DNA of 64,000 bases from NCBI RefSeq assembly GCF_001096185.1, contig NZ_CRPU01000004.1, positions 1 through 64,000 of the forward strand, written 5' to 3'. The position numbers were made by a program, and so were the translations under genes. This document shows, piece after piece, positions 45,500 through 56,554 of this stretch. How positions within the stretch are numbered: the first letter of the stretch is position 1; every line of letters starts with the position of its first letter. This DNA comes from Streptococcus pneumoniae (GTDB lineage Bacteria > Bacillota > Bacilli > Lactobacillales > Streptococcaceae). The notes under the pieces were generated by a model. That model had not been told where the DNA came from. It saw only the letters and a list, made by a program, of their open reading frames with translations, and did not search any database.

Positions 45500-47190
45500 T
45501 GAACAAACTAATTGCATTTATAGAGAAAGGAAAGCCTTTCTTTGAGAAACTATCTCGTAATATCTATCTTCGTGCTATTCGAGATGGTTTCATTGCAGGT
45601 ATGCCTGTTATTCTCTTCTCAAGTATCTTTATCTTGATTGCCTTTGTACCAAACTCATGGGGCTTTAAATGGTCTGATGATGTTGTTAATCTCCTCATGA
45701 AACCTTACAGCTATTCAATGGGTATCTTGGCTCTCTTGGTAGCTGGTACAACAGCTAAGTCATTGACCGATTCAGTAAACCGTAGCATGGAGAAAACCAA
45801 TCAAATCAACTATATGTCAACACTGTTGGCAGCAATTGTTGGTTTGTTGATGTTGGCAGCTGATCCTATCGAAAATGGCCTAGCTACTGGATTCTTGGGG
45901 ACAAAAGGTTTGCTTTCAGCCTTCCTTGCTGCCTTTGTTACTGTAGCCATCTATAGGGTTTGTGTTAAGAACAACGTCACTATTCGTATGCCTGACGAAG
46001 TTCCACCAAATATCTCACAAGTCTTTAAAGATGTGATTCCATTCACTCTCTCAGTTGTTTCTCTTTATGCTCTTGATTTACTAGCTCGTCATTTTGTTGG
46101 TGCAAGCGTAGCTGAATCAATCGGTAAATTCTTTGCACCACTCTTCTCTGCAGCTGATGGCTATCTTGGTATTACCATTATCTTTGGTGCCTTTGCCTTC
46201 TTCTGGTTTGTTGGTATCCATGGTCCATCTATCGTTGAACCTGCTATCGCAGCTATTACCTATGCCAATGCCGAAGTCAATTTGAACCTTCTCCAACAAG
46301 GGATGCACGCTGACAAGATTCTTACTTCTGGTACACAAATGTTTATCGTTACCATGGGTGGTACAGGTGCGACACTGGTTGTTCCATTCATGTTCATGTG
46401 GTTAACAAAATCGAAACGTAACCGTGCAATCGGTCGTGCTTCAGTAGTTCCAACCTTCTTTGGTGTAAATGAACCAATCTTGTTTGGTGCACCACTTGTA
46501 TTGAATCCAATCTTCTTCATTCCATTTATCTTTGCTCCTATCGCAAACGTTTGGATCTTCAAATTCTTTATTGAAACACTTGGAATGAACTCATTTACTG
46601 CTAATCTACCATGGACAACTCCAGCTCCACTAGGTCTAGTTCTTGGTACGAACTTCCAAGTTCTATCATTTATTCTTGCTGCCCTTCTAATTGTGGTTGA
46701 CGTTGTCATTTACTATCCATTCCTTAAAGTTTATGATGAACAAATTCTTGAAGAAGAGCGTTCAGGTAAATCTAATGATGAATTGAAAGAAAAAGTTGCT
46801 GCAAACTTCAACACTGCAAAAGCAGATGCAATTCTTGAAAAAGCGGGTGTAGAAGCAGCTCAAAATACAATCACTGAAGAAACAAATGTCCTCGTTCTCT
46901 GTGCTGGTGGAGGTACAAGTGGTCTCCTTGCAAATGCTTTGAATAAGGCAGCAGCAGAATACAATGTCCCTGTGAAAGCAGCAGCAGGTGGCTATGGTGC
47001 TCACCGTGAAATGTTGCCAGAGTTTGATTTAGTTATCCTTGCTCCTCAAGTTGCCTCAAACTTTGAAGATATGAAAGCAGAAACAGATAAACTCGGTATT
47101 AAACTTGCTAAGACAGAAGGTGCTCAATACATCAAACTAACTCGTGATGGAAAAGGTGCTCTAGCATTTGTACAAGCTCAATTCGATTAA
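45499..47190 (+). CDS. lacE: Lactose PTS EIICB component
   Basis: 563 aa. IIC lactose/cellobiose permease (about residues 1-430, many membrane segments, [17 protein letters not shown] and [18 protein letters not shown]) fused to IIB with phospho-Cys468 in [12 protein letters not shown]. It imports lactose as lactose-6-phosphate. The 3' end, including the stop codon, is part of a 124-bp tandem duplication. Confidence 0.95.
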   Translation: MNKLIAFIEKGKPFFEKLSRNIYLRAIRDGFIAGMPVILFSSIFILIAFVPNSWGFKWSDDVVNLLMKPYSYSMGILALLVAGTTAKSLTDSVNRSMEKTNQINYMSTLLAAIVGLLMLAADPIENGLATGFLGTKGLLSAFLAAFVTVAIYRVCVKNNVTIRMPDEVPPNISQVFKDVIPFTLSVVSLYALDLLARHFVGASVAESIGKFFAPLFSAADGYLGITIIFGAFAFFWFVGIHGPSIVEPAIAAITYANAEVNLNLLQQGMHADKILTSGTQMFIVTMGGTGATLVVPFMFMWLTKSKRNRAIGRASVVPTFFGVNEPILFGAPLVLNPIFFIPFIFAPIANVWIFKFFIETLGMNSFTANLPWTTPAPLGLVLGTNFQVLSFILAALLIVVDVVIYYPFLKVYDEQILEEERSGKSNDELKEKVAANFNTAKADAILEKAGVEAAQNTITEETNVLVLCAGGGTSGLLANALNKAAAEYNVPVKAAAGGYGAHREMLPEFDLVILAPQVASNFEDMKAETDKLGIKLAKTEGAQYIKLTRDGKGALAFVQAQFD

Positions 47191-47433
47191 CGATAGGGAC
47201 TATAAAACAGTCTCCTATCGTTACGGAAATCGCTATGGCGAATTTCCTAATCGCCTTGTTAATTCGTCGGTAAAAAGATATCGTTTTTACCTCCTCATGT
47301 CACAATTCGATTAAGGCTAGGGACTCTGAAACAGTCTCCTATCGTTACGGAAATTGCTATGGCGAATTTCCTAATCGCCTTGTTAATTCGTCGGTAAAAA
47401 GATATCGTTTTTACCTCCTCATGTCACAATTCG
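47179..47433 (+). repeat. 124-bp tandem duplication between lacE and lacG
   Basis: Copy one 47179-47302, copy two 47303-47426, then seven bases of a third (caattcg). Each copy starts with caattcgattaa, the last codons and stop of lacE. Each can form three hairpins: gggact/agtctcc, ggaaat-cgc/gcg-aatttcc and ggtaaaaa/tttttacc. The copies differ at only a few positions. This is the main content of the 338-bp gene-free stretch 47191-47528; the remainder (47434-47528) ends in the lacG SD, and I see no promoter in it. Confidence 0.93.
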
Positions 47434-47519
47434 GTGACTTGGTACAAGAAGTGAGATGGAGAAGGATGGCTCACTGACTCCTCTCCTCTCACTTTTACTT
47501 TATTTAAAATAAGAAATAG

Positions 47520-48935
<1,416 letters not shown>

Positions 48936-48977
48936 TAGATTTAGTCATTAGATATAGAATTTTAGTGAGGCAAAAAG

Positions 48978-49235
48978 ATGTTCAAAGATTTTATTCAATC
49001 AATTTATGAAAAAGTTTATATTATCAATTTTGATAAATGTTCTCAAATACCTTGTTTGACGAATAAAGAACTGAAAAGCCTTGGAAAATGGTATGTCTCG
49101 ACCGGTAAAGAATGGATTTGTCATTCAGATTATGAGCTGGAAGAATTTAAAAATCTATTTTTAAATTTTATCAATCCTGAAGAATGGGATACTATCTCCT
49201 TTGATTCAGATTTTATGCCGTTTCAACAATCGTAA
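48978..49235 (+). CDS. Small hypothetical protein after lacG
   Basis: 85 aa, rich in Phe, Lys and acidic residues, with three Cys (KCSQIPC, WICHS). Not recognised. A gtgagg SD (48965-48970) stands seven bases before ATG 48978, which supports translation. No signal peptide or membrane segment. It could be a lac-operon rider or a truncated remnant; a degraded BOX follows. Confidence 0.5.
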   Translation: MFKDFIQSIYEKVYIINFDKCSQIPCLTNKELKSLGKWYVSTGKEWICHSDYELEEFKNLFLNFINPEEWDTISFDSDFMPFQQS

Positions 49236-49301
49236 CCAATTTCCAAAAAAGTTAAATCTCGTATTTAGTACGCTGCAAAACTTTTATCTAATCACCTTGC
49301 T

Positions 49302-49386
49302 TATACTCAATGAAAATCAAAGAGCAACTTTAAACTAGGAAGCGAGTCGCAGATTTCTCAATGCCTAGCTTTGAGGTTGCAGATAA
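49302..49386. repeat. Degraded BOX element
   Basis: tatactcaatgaaaatcaaa (49302 on) is the intact boxC edge, followed by interrupted actaggaagc and a tttgaggttgcagata piece resembling boxB (49370-49385). The rest is eroded. Confidence 0.7.
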
Positions 49387-49394
49387 AGCAATTG

Positions 49395-49477
49395 GGCAAA
49401 AAGTCTTTGATACAGAAAAACGCATAATATCAGGTGTTGAAAAACCTTGATATTATGCGTTTTATTGTGGGAAGATT
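49395..49477. repeat. Dispersed palindromic repeat, copy B (lac operon terminator)
   Basis: Near-perfect 18-bp hairpin aaaacgcataatatcagg / ccttgatattatgcgtttt (49417-49434 with 49445-49463), flanked by tctttgatacag and attgtgggaagat as in copy A at 16340-16424. Located between lacG and convergent lacR, where it probably terminates transcription from both sides. Confidence 0.8.
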
Positions 49478-49518
49478 TACTTCTGAAATTGAGTTGTTAC
49501 CCAGAATCTTTCAGTTGA

Positions 49519-50280
49519 TTAAGGCTTGATGACTTTAGTAAGTTTAGATAGCTCAAAAAGGATTGAATCACTTAGTTTAGAATCTGAAACAATAGTATCA
49601 AGATTTGATACATTATAAAAAGTATAAAAATCAAACTTATTGAACTTACTATGATCTGCGAGTAAATATTTTTTATTAGAATTATTTAAAGCGATGCGTT
49701 GAGCCTCTCCCTCTTCCTCGCTAAAAGTAGCTAGAGCTCCGTTTTGAATACCATTACAGCTAACGAAAGCTTTAGAAAATTGGAGATTAGAGAGATTTTG
49801 TAGGGTCAACGTGCCAACAAAAGCACCTGTAATATCGCGATAATTTCCACCTATCAAAATCAAATCTGTTAATTTTCGTTCGCTTAAAATCAGAAAAACA
49901 GGTAGACTGTTGGTCACGACGCGGATATTGTCAATAGGCAACTCACGTGCAAAAAATTCTAATGTTGTTCCTGGTCCAATAAAAATAGTTTCTCTTTCTT
50001 CTACTAGACTGCCTGCAAAACGGGCTATTTCTTGTTTTTCTGCCGTTTGGAGGGCTTGTTTTTCAATATTTGATCGCTCATTAGTCAAAAGGGAGTTGGT
50101 TCGAAGTTTTTCAGCTCCACCATGCACACGAATCAGCAAGTCTTTATCAGCTAATTCCTGTAAATAGCGCCTTGCAGTCATATCTGAAACGGCTATTTCG
50201 TCCATAATCTGCTTAACCGTTATGGTTCCTTTACTATTTACTATCTCTAAAATTTTGGTTAATTTTTCTTGTTTGAGCAT
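49519..50280 (-). CDS. lacR: DeoR-family lactose repressor LacR
   Basis: 253 aa. N-terminal DeoR HTH (LTKILEIVNSKGTITVKQIMDEIAVSDMTARRYLQELADKDLLIRVHGGAEKL) and a C-terminal sugar-phosphate-sensing DeoRC domain (IGPGTTLEFFARELP ... VVTNSLPVF ... LIGGNYRDITGAFVG). Tagatose-6-phosphate is the known inducer for LacR of this type. Transcribed towards lacG, so it is probably the local repressor of the lac and Gal-PTS promoters. Confidence 0.93.
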   Translation of the reverse strand: MLKQEKLTKILEIVNSKGTITVKQIMDEIAVSDMTARRYLQELADKDLLIRVHGGAEKLRTNSLLTNERSNIEKQALQTAEKQEIARFAGSLVEERETIFIGPGTTLEFFARELPIDNIRVVTNSLPVFLILSERKLTDLILIGGNYRDITGAFVGTLTLQNLSNLQFSKAFVSCNGIQNGALATFSEEEGEAQRIALNNSNKKYLLADHSKFNKFDFYTFYNVSNLDTIVSDSKLSDSILFELSKLTKVIKP

Positions 50281-50347
50281 ATTATCACCTCGTTTCCTAC
50301 TACTATCTTACCATAAACTAGCTCATCATTCAAATACAAAAACAACA

Positions 50348-50357
50348 AAATAAAACA
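50348..50357 (-). promoter_or_regulatory. LacR-like motif upstream of lacR
   Basis: AAATAAAACA, i.e. TGTTTTATTT on the minus strand, matching TGTTTNWTTT, in an A/C-rich run (acaaaaacaacaaa) that repeats the TGTTT-type word. Suggests autoregulation. Confidence 0.5.
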
Positions 50358-50362
50358 AAAAC

Positions 50363-50402
50363 AAAAATATCGAGGTTTATTTTCAAAACTTTCGATATTT
50401 TT
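50363..50402. terminator. Terminator of nrdF (bidirectional)
   Basis: aaaaatatcga/tcgatattttt (50363-50373 with 50392-50402) with A/T runs on both ends. Confidence 0.8.
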
Positions 50403-50461
50403 ATTAAGTTATTATTTTGTTGTTTCTAGTTTACTTTTTGATGGTTAAGAGTGGTGGAGAA

Positions 50462-51424
50462 TTAGTCCAAACCGTAGTTGTAGTCATCATCTTGCATGGC
50501 TTCAACTTCACCAAGGAGGTAACCATTTCCGACTTGAGAGAAGAAGTCGTGGTTGGAAGTTCCTGTTGAAATACCGTTCATAACGATTGGGTTGACATCA
50601 TCAGCCGAATCTGGGAAGAGTGGATCTTGTCCCAGGTTCATGAGAGCCTTGTTAGCATTGTAGCGAAGGAAGGTTTTGACTTCTTCCGTCCAACCGACAC
50701 CGTCATAAAGGCTTTCTGTGTAGCCTTCTTCATTTTCATAAAGAGTATAGAGTAGGTCGTACATCCATTCTTTGAGTTTTTCTTGCTCTTCTTCAGGTAA
50801 TTCATTGAAACCAAGTTGGAATTTGTAACCAATGTAAGTTCCGTGAACAGACTCATCACGAATAATCAATTTAATAATTTCTGCAACGTTGGCTAGTTTG
50901 TTGTTACCAAGATAGTAGAGGGGAGTGAAGAAACCAGAGTAGAAGAGGAAGGTTTCAAGAAAGACACTGGCAACTTTCTTTTCAAGTGGGCTACCGTTGA
51001 GGTAGATTTCGTTGACAATCTCAGCCTTCTTTTGCAGATAAGGATTGGTATTGGTCCATTCGAAAATTTCTTCAATCTCAGCCTTGGTATTCAAGGTAGA
51101 AAAGATTGATGAATAAGATTTAGCGTGGACAGATTCCATAAATTGGATGTTATTGAAAACAGCTTCTTCATGTGGTGTACGGATGTCCGCGCGAAGGGCT
51201 TGAACCCCCGTTTCAGATTGCATAGTGTCGAGAAGGGTTAAACCACCAAAGACTTTTCCAACCAAGTCTTTCTCTTTGTTAGATAGCTTTCTCCAGTCAT
51301 CCAAGTCATTTGACAAGGGAATACGTGTATCGAGCCAGAATTGCTCCGTCAGTTTTTCCCAAGTTGATTTGTCGATGACATCTTCGATGGCATTCCAGTT
51401 AATGGCTTTGTAGTAAGTTTCCAT
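50462..51424 (-). CDS. nrdF: Class Ib ribonucleotide reductase beta subunit
   Basis: 320 aa. Dimetal/tyrosyl radical protein with the ligand-bearing segments LLDTMQSETG, EEAVFNNIQFMESVHAKSYSSIF and IRDESVHGTYIGYKFQ. It provides the radical for NrdE; class Ib uses a manganese cofactor assembled with NrdI, which is not encoded here. The gene has its own promoter after a strong terminator behind nrdE. Confidence 0.95.
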   Translation of the reverse strand: METYYKAINWNAIEDVIDKSTWEKLTEQFWLDTRIPLSNDLDDWRKLSNKEKDLVGKVFGGLTLLDTMQSETGVQALRADIRTPHEEAVFNNIQFMESVHAKSYSSIFSTLNTKAEIEEIFEWTNTNPYLQKKAEIVNEIYLNGSPLEKKVASVFLETFLFYSGFFTPLYYLGNNKLANVAEIIKLIIRDESVHGTYIGYKFQLGFNELPEEEQEKLKEWMYDLLYTLYENEEGYTESLYDGVGWTEEVKTFLRYNANKALMNLGQDPLFPDSADDVNPIVMNGISTGTSNHDFFSQVGNGYLLGEVEAMQDDDYNYGLD

Positions 51425-51471
51425 TTGAAATCTCTTTCTGTGTTTAGTATTGCGAACTCACAATTATTTCT

Positions 51472-51480
51472 ATTTTACCA
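51472..51480 (-). promoter_or_regulatory. nrdF promoter (extended -10)
   Basis: Minus strand TGGTAAAAT (TAAAAT 51472-51477, TG at 51479-51480), between the nrdE terminator and nrdF. Confidence 0.55.
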
Positions 51481-51503
51481 TAATTCTATAGGAGTATCGC
51501 ACA

Positions 51504-51525
51504 AAAAGTCGGAAGCCCGACTTTT
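51504..51525 (-). terminator. Terminator between nrdE and nrdF
   Basis: aaaagtcgg/ccgactttt 9-bp stem (51504-51512 with 51517-51525), four-base loop, T-run on both strands. A small gtttcta hairpin also overlaps the nrdE stop. Confidence 0.88.
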
Positions 51526-51611
51526 AAAATGTTACATAAATTATGTTATGACATAGTAGATTTGATTTTATCAGTGCTGCTTAGGGGAAAATAGTGTTTC
51601 TATGCTAGAAA

Positions 51612-53771
51612 CTAAATTACACAGCTTTCACATTGGTTAGCACCGACTTCTCCACCATCATCTGTAAAGGTACGGACGTAGTAGATAGACTTGATACCCT
51701 TGTTAAAGGCGTAGTTACGAAGGATAGACAAGTCACGTGTCGTTTGTTTGTTTTCTTTCTTCCATTCGTAAAGTCCTTTTGGAATGTCACTACGCATGAA
51801 GAGTGTAAGTGAAAGTCCTTGGTCCACGTGCTCAGTTGCAGCTGCATAGACATCAATCACTTTACGCATATCCATGTCGTAAGCAGAAGTATAGTAAGGA
51901 ATGGTTTCTGTTGACAAGCCAGCAGCAGGATAGTAGATTTTACCGATTTTCTTTTCTTGGCGTTCTTCGATACGTTGCGTAATTGGGTGGATAGAAGCAG
52001 AAACATCGTTTATGTAACTGATAGAACCATTTGGCGCTACAGCAAGGCGATTTTGGTGGTAAAGACCATCTGCTTGAACCTTGTCGCGAAGTTCAGCCCA
52101 GTCAGCAGCACTAGGGATAAAGACATCTTGGAAGAGTTCTTTAACACGGTCTGATTTTGGAACAAACTCGCCAGTTATATACTTGTCAAAGTAGCTTCCC
52201 TTAGCATAGTCTGATTTTTCAAAGTTGTGGAAGGTGATGCCACGTTCACGTGCAATATTGTTTGACTCAACTAAAGTCCAGTAGTTCATAAGCATAAAGT
52301 AGATGCTTGTAAATTCAACAGACTCAGGCGATCCATATTCAATGAGTTGTTGGGCAAGGTAGCTGTGAAGTCCCATGGCACCAAGTCCAAATGTATGAGC
52401 TTGGCTATTTCCGTGGTCGATGGTAGGAACAGCTACGATGTGTGAACTATCTGTAACGAAAGTTAAAGCACGAACCATAGCACGGATAGAACGACCAAAA
52501 TCAGGTGAAGTCATCATGTTAACCACGTTGGTTGAACCAAGGTTACATGAAACATCCGTTCCCATTTGAAGGAATTCTTGAGCATCGTTGATCAAGCTTG
52601 GTTCTTGGACTTGAAGAATCTCAGAACACAAGTTACTCATGATAATCTTACCATCAACAGGATTTGCACGGTTGGCCGTATCGATGTTGACTACATAAGG
52701 ATAGCCAGACTCTTGTTGCAATTTAGAGATTTCAGTTTCCAAATCACGCGCCTTGATTTTTGTCTTACGGATATTTGGATTTGTGACTAATTCATCGTAT
52801 TTTTCCGTGATGTCGATGTAGTTGAAAGGTACACCATACTCTTTTTCGACAGAATAAGGGCTGAAGAGGTACATTTCTTCATTTTTACGTGCCAATTCGT
52901 AGAATTTATCGGGCACCACAACACCAAGTGAAAGTGTCTTAACACGAACTTTTTCATCGGCATTTTCTTTCTTAGTTGAAAGGAAGGCGATGATATCTGG
53001 GTGGAAGACGTTGAGGTAGACAACCCCAGCACCTTGACGTTGACCCAATTGGTTAGAGTAAGAGAAGCTATCTTCGAAAAGTTTCATAACTGGTACGACC
53101 CCAGAAGCAGCACCTTCATAACCTTTGATAGGTGCACCAGCTTCACGAAGGTTGCTGAGGGTAATTCCTACACCACCACCGATACGTGAAAGTTGAAGAG
53201 CTGAGTTGATCGAACGTCCGATAGAGTTCATATCATCCGTCACCTGGATTAGGAAACAAGATACCAACTCCCCACGACGAGCACGTCCAGCATTGAGGAA
53301 AGAAGGAGTAGCCGGTTGGTAGCGTTGGTGGATGATTTCATTGGCAATATCGATTGCGATCGCTTCATCACCATCAGCGAAATAAAGAGCGTTAAAGAAG
53401 ACACGATCTTCCATACTTTCAAGATAGTATTCACCGTCATTAGTCTTTAAGGCATATTGATTATAAAATTTATAGGCAGCCATGAAAGACTTGAATTGGA
53501 AGTTTTGGTCTTTGATAAATTGAGACAATTCTTCCAAGAACTCTGGACGGTATTTCTTGATAAAGGCTGTTTCGATGTAGTTATGTTCAATGAGGTAGTT
53601 GATTTTATCAGTAATTGAATCAAAAACCATAGTGTTTGGAACGACATTTTCTTTAAAGAAGGCATCCAAGGCTTCCTTATCTTTGTGAAGCATGATTTGT
53701 CCATTGACAGGACGGTTGATTTCGTTATTGAGACGGAAGTAAGTCACGTCTTCAAGATGTTTTAATCCCAT
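51612..53771 (-). CDS. nrdE: Class Ib ribonucleotide reductase alpha subunit
   Basis: 719 aa. Substrate-site and thiyl-radical segments: RGELVSCFLIQVTDDMNSI, NLCSEILQ and GAMGLHSYLAQ; the C-terminal redox pair is in ANQCESCVI. It reduces ribonucleoside diphosphates, re-reduced by NrdH. There is no N-terminal ATP-cone regulatory domain, as normal for class Ib. Lies 79 bp after nrdH. Confidence 0.96.
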   Translation of the reverse strand: MGLKHLEDVTYFRLNNEINRPVNGQIMLHKDKEALDAFFKENVVPNTMVFDSITDKINYLIEHNYIETAFIKKYRPEFLEELSQFIKDQNFQFKSFMAAYKFYNQYALKTNDGEYYLESMEDRVFFNALYFADGDEAIAIDIANEIIHQRYQPATPSFLNAGRARRGELVSCFLIQVTDDMNSIGRSINSALQLSRIGGGVGITLSNLREAGAPIKGYEGAASGVVPVMKLFEDSFSYSNQLGQRQGAGVVYLNVFHPDIIAFLSTKKENADEKVRVKTLSLGVVVPDKFYELARKNEEMYLFSPYSVEKEYGVPFNYIDITEKYDELVTNPNIRKTKIKARDLETEISKLQQESGYPYVVNIDTANRANPVDGKIIMSNLCSEILQVQEPSLINDAQEFLQMGTDVSCNLGSTNVVNMMTSPDFGRSIRAMVRALTFVTDSSHIVAVPTIDHGNSQAHTFGLGAMGLHSYLAQQLIEYGSPESVEFTSIYFMLMNYWTLVESNNIARERGITFHNFEKSDYAKGSYFDKYITGEFVPKSDRVKELFQDVFIPSAADWAELRDKVQADGLYHQNRLAVAPNGSISYINDVSASIHPITQRIEERQEKKIGKIYYPAAGLSTETIPYYTSAYDMDMRKVIDVYAAATEHVDQGLSLTLFMRSDIPKGLYEWKKENKQTTRDLSILRNYAFNKGIKSIYYVRTFTDDGGEVGANQCESCVI

Positions 53772-53850
53772 AAAATTTCCCTTATCTAATTACAAAAGAA
53801 AGGCCTCTAAGTTAGCCCTAGAAGCAGTTTCTTCTGGATGATTACTAAGC

Positions 53851-54069
53851 TTATGCTAATTGTTTCAGTTTTCCTGGTTGGAAACCTGAAAAGACTTCAG
53901 TTGGTGTTTGAATAATAGGAGCTGCGCTAAAACCGAGTTCTTTGACTTGATCGATGTACTCAGGCTGCTCATCAAGATTGATTTCTTTATATTCAACGTT
54001 ATTACTGTCCAAGAAACGTTTGGTCATTTTACATTGGACACAATTGTTTTTAGAATAAACGGTTACCAT
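53851..54069 (-). CDS. nrdH: Glutaredoxin-like NrdH redoxin
   Basis: 72 aa. Redox motif CVQC in VTVYSKNNCVQCKMTKRFLD and GFSAAPIIQT, typical of NrdH, which is reduced by thioredoxin reductase and reduces NrdE. The ATG at 54069 with ggag SD is chosen; the upstream TTG at 54087 would place the start before the SD. Confidence 0.94.
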   Translation of the reverse strand: MVTVYSKNNCVQCKMTKRFLDSNNVEYKEINLDEQPEYIDQVKELGFSAAPIIQTPTEVFSGFQPGKLKQLA

Positions 54070-54103
54070 TGTGTAACTCCTCTTCAAAATTTAATTCTAT
54101 CCT

Positions 54104-54131
54104 AGTATATCAGAAAATAAAATTTTGTCAA
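54104..54131 (-). promoter_or_regulatory. nrdHE promoter
   Basis: Minus strand TTGACA (54126-54131), 16 bp, TATACT (54104-54109). NrdR-like boxes start seven bases upstream of the -35. Confidence 0.75.
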
Positions 54132-54137
54132 TGATTT

Positions 54138-54257
54138 GAACTAAATATAGTGGTCTATTTTTCTAGTCAAGCTTACAAAACACAATATGTAGTGTTCGTT
54201 TTATAAAACAGCAATGATTATCCTATAAACTGTTTTTAAAGAAACTATATCCTGTGT
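54138..54257 (-). promoter_or_regulatory. Three NrdR-like boxes upstream of nrdHE
   Basis: Compared with consensus acaCwAtATaTwGtgt: 54180-54195 ACACAATATGTAGTGT (15/16), 54138-54153 (12/16) and 54242-54257 (13/16). Spacings are 42 and 62 bp, close to four and six helical turns, as needed for cooperative NrdR binding. With the nrdHE and ptsH promoters, they make up the 349-bp gene-free stretch 54070-54418. Confidence 0.75.
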
Positions 54258-54327
54258 TTTGTTATCTAGGATAGAAGATTTTCAGCAAGTTATCTGAAAG
54301 GAAATTGAAGGAAAATCCAGAAAATGC

Positions 54328-54356
54328 TTGAAAAAAATCCTAGAAGATGGTATAAT
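54328..54356 (+). promoter_or_regulatory. ptsHI promoter
   Basis: TTGAAA (54328-54333), 17 bp, TATAAT (54351-54356) with extended TGg at 54348-54350. A near-consensus promoter, consistent with high constitutive expression. Confidence 0.85.
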
Positions 54357-54418
54357 ACCAAATTGTAAGGGTTATCACGTATAACTCAAAAAAGAAAGAA
54401 CAAAAGGAGAGTCAAACT

Positions 54419-54682
54419 ATGGCTTCTAAAGATTTCCACGTAGTGGCAGAAACAGGTATTCACGCACGTCCAGCAACATTGTTGGTACAAACTGCTAGCA
54501 AATTTGCTTCAGATATCACTCTTGAGTACAAAGGTAAATCAGTTAACCTTAAATCAATCATGGGTGTTATGAGTCTTGGTGTTGGCCAAGGTGCTGACGT
54601 AACTATCTCAGCTGAAGGTGCAGATGCAGATGACGCTATCGCTGCAATCTCAGAAACAATGGAAAAAGAAGGATTGGCATAA
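54419..54682 (+). CDS. ptsH: Phosphocarrier protein HPr
   Basis: 87 aa. His15 in [10 protein letters not shown] is phosphorylated by EI; Ser46 in [13 protein letters not shown] is the HPr kinase site that produces the CcpA co-repressor HPr(Ser-P). It serves all PTS systems of the cell, including LacFE, the Gat-type PTS and DhaM here. SD aaaggag. Confidence 0.97.
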   Translation: MASKDFHVVAETGIHARPATLLVQTASKFASDITLEYKGKSVNLKSIMGVMSLGVGQGADVTISAEGADADDAIAAISETMEKEGLA

Positions 54683-54687
54683 GGGAA

Positions 54688-56421
54688 ATGACAGAAATGC
54701 TTAAAGGAATCGCAGCATCTGACGGTGTTGCAGTTGCAAAAGCATATCTACTCGTTCAACCGGATTTGTCATTCGAGACTATTTCAGTCGAAGATACAAA
54801 CGCAGAAGAGGCTCGTTTGGATGTTGCTCTTGAAGCTTCTCAAAACGAGCTTTCTCTTATCCGCGAGAAAGCTGTAGGTACGCTTGGTGAAGAAGCGGCT
54901 CAAGTTTTTGACGCTCATTTGATGGTTCTTTCTGACCCAGAATTGATTGGTCAGATTAAAGAAACAATCCGTGCGAAGAAGGTCAATGCAGAAGCAGGTC
55001 TTAAAGAAGTGACTGATATGTTCATCACTATCTTTGAAGGTATGGAAGACAACCCATACATGCAAGAACGTGCAGCGGATATCCGCGACGTGACAAAACG
55101 TGTATTGGCAAACCTTCTTGGTAAGAAATTGCCAAACCCGGCTTCTATCAATGAAGAAGTGATCGTGATTGCACATGACTTGACACCATCTGATACAGCT
55201 CAATTGGACAAAAACTTTGTAAAAGCTTTTGTAACAAACATCGGTGGACGTACAAGCCACTCAGCTATCATGGCGCGTACACTTGAAATTGCAGCTGTAT
55301 TGGGAACAAATAACATCACTGAAGTGGTGAAAGACGGTGATATCCTTGCCGTTAACGGAATCACTGGTGAAGTGATTATTAACCCAACAGATGAACAAGC
55401 GGCAGAATTTAAAGCAGCTGGTGAAGCTTATGCTAAACAAAAAGCTGAATGGGCACTTTTGAAAGATGCTCAAACAGTGACTGCTGACGGTAAACACTTC
55501 GAGTTGGCTGCTAACATCGGTACTCCAAAAGACGTTGAAGGTGTTAACAACAACGGTGCAGAAGCTGTTGGACTTTACCGTACAGAGTTCTTGTACATGG
55601 ATTCTCAAGACTTCCCAACTGAAGACGAACAGTATGAAGCATACAAGGCTGTTCTTGAGGGAATGAATGGTAAACCTGTGGTTGTTCGTACAATGGATAT
55701 CGGTGGAGACAAGGAACTTCCTTACTTCGATATGCCACATGAAATGAACCCATTCCTTGGATTCCGTGCCCTTCGTATCTCTATTTCTGAAACTGGAGAT
55801 GCAATGTTCCGTACACAAATCCGTGCCCTTCTTCGTGCTTCTGTTCATGGTCAATTGCGTATCATGTTTCCAATGGTTGCCCTCTTGAAAGAATTCCGTG
55901 CAGCTAAAGCAGTCTTTGACGAAGAAAAAGCAAACCTTCTTGCTGAAGGAGTTGCAGTTGCGGATGATATCCAAGTTGGTATCATGATTGAAATTCCTGC
56001 AGCAGCCATGCTTGCAGACCAATTTGCTAAAGAAGTAGATTTCTTCTCAATTGGTACAAACGACTTGATTCAATATACAATGGCAGCAGACCGTATGAAC
56101 GAACAAGTTTCATACCTTTACCAACCATATAACCCATCAATCCTTCGCTTGATCAACAACGTTATCAAGGCAGCTCACGCTGAAGGTAAATGGGCTGGTA
56201 TGTGTGGTGAGATGGCTGGTGACCAAAAAGCTGTTCCGCTTCTTGTCGGAATGGGCTTGGATGAGTTCTCTATGTCAGCAACATCTGTCCTTCGTACACG
56301 TAGCTTGATGAAGAAATTGGATACTGCTAAGATGGAAGAGTACGCTAACCGTGCCCTTACAGAGTGTTCAACAATGGAAGAAGTTCTTGAACTTCAAAAA
56401 GAATACGTTAACTTCGATTAA
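54688..56421 (+). CDS. ptsI: PTS enzyme I
   Basis: 577 aa. Phospho-His in [12 protein letters not shown] (residue 191 from this start) and PEP-binding [53 protein letters not shown]. It transfers phosphate from PEP to HPr. Begins five bases after ptsH, the usual operon. Confidence 0.97.
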   Translation: MTEMLKGIAASDGVAVAKAYLLVQPDLSFETISVEDTNAEEARLDVALEASQNELSLIREKAVGTLGEEAAQVFDAHLMVLSDPELIGQIKETIRAKKVNAEAGLKEVTDMFITIFEGMEDNPYMQERAADIRDVTKRVLANLLGKKLPNPASINEEVIVIAHDLTPSDTAQLDKNFVKAFVTNIGGRTSHSAIMARTLEIAAVLGTNNITEVVKDGDILAVNGITGEVIINPTDEQAAEFKAAGEAYAKQKAEWALLKDAQTVTADGKHFELAANIGTPKDVEGVNNNGAEAVGLYRTEFLYMDSQDFPTEDEQYEAYKAVLEGMNGKPVVVRTMDIGGDKELPYFDMPHEMNPFLGFRALRISISETGDAMFRTQIRALLRASVHGQLRIMFPMVALLKEFRAAKAVFDEEKANLLAEGVAVADDIQVGIMIEIPAAAMLADQFAKEVDFFSIGTNDLIQYTMAADRMNEQVSYLYQPYNPSILRLINNVIKAAHAEGKWAGMCGEMAGDQKAVPLLVGMGLDEFSMSATSVLRTRSLMKKLDTAKMEEYANRALTECSTMEEVLELQKEYVNFD

Positions 56422-56428
56422 TGTTATT

Positions 56429-56457
56429 AACCTTGTAACCTAGTTGCAAGGTTTTTT
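56429..56457 (+). terminator. Terminator of ptsHI
   Basis: aaccttgtaac/gttgcaaggtt 11-bp stem (56429-56439 with 56443-56453, one G-U), then TTTTTT. Confidence 0.9.
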
Positions 56458-56514
56458 GATACATTCAGGAATAGTATAGTCTTGTAAAGTCCACTTTTCA
56501 ATGAGTCAGAGGCA

Positions 56515-56523
56515 TGGTATAAT
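56515..56523 (+). promoter_or_regulatory. Extended -10 promoter of the YkgJ-like gene
   Basis: TGGTATAAT (TG 56515-56516, TATAAT 56518-56523) before ATG 56555. Confidence 0.7.
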
Positions 56524-56554
56524 AAGAGGAAGTAATTAGAATAAGAGAGAAATC

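Noticed and set aside
53249-53704. Minus-strand and plus-strand small frames within nrdE
   Set aside because: Alternative frames of a full-length, conserved nrdE.
55261-56022. 253-aa minus-strand frame opposite ptsI
   Set aside because: Shadow of the highly expressed ptsI codons; no promoter, SD or known domain. ptsI itself is intact.
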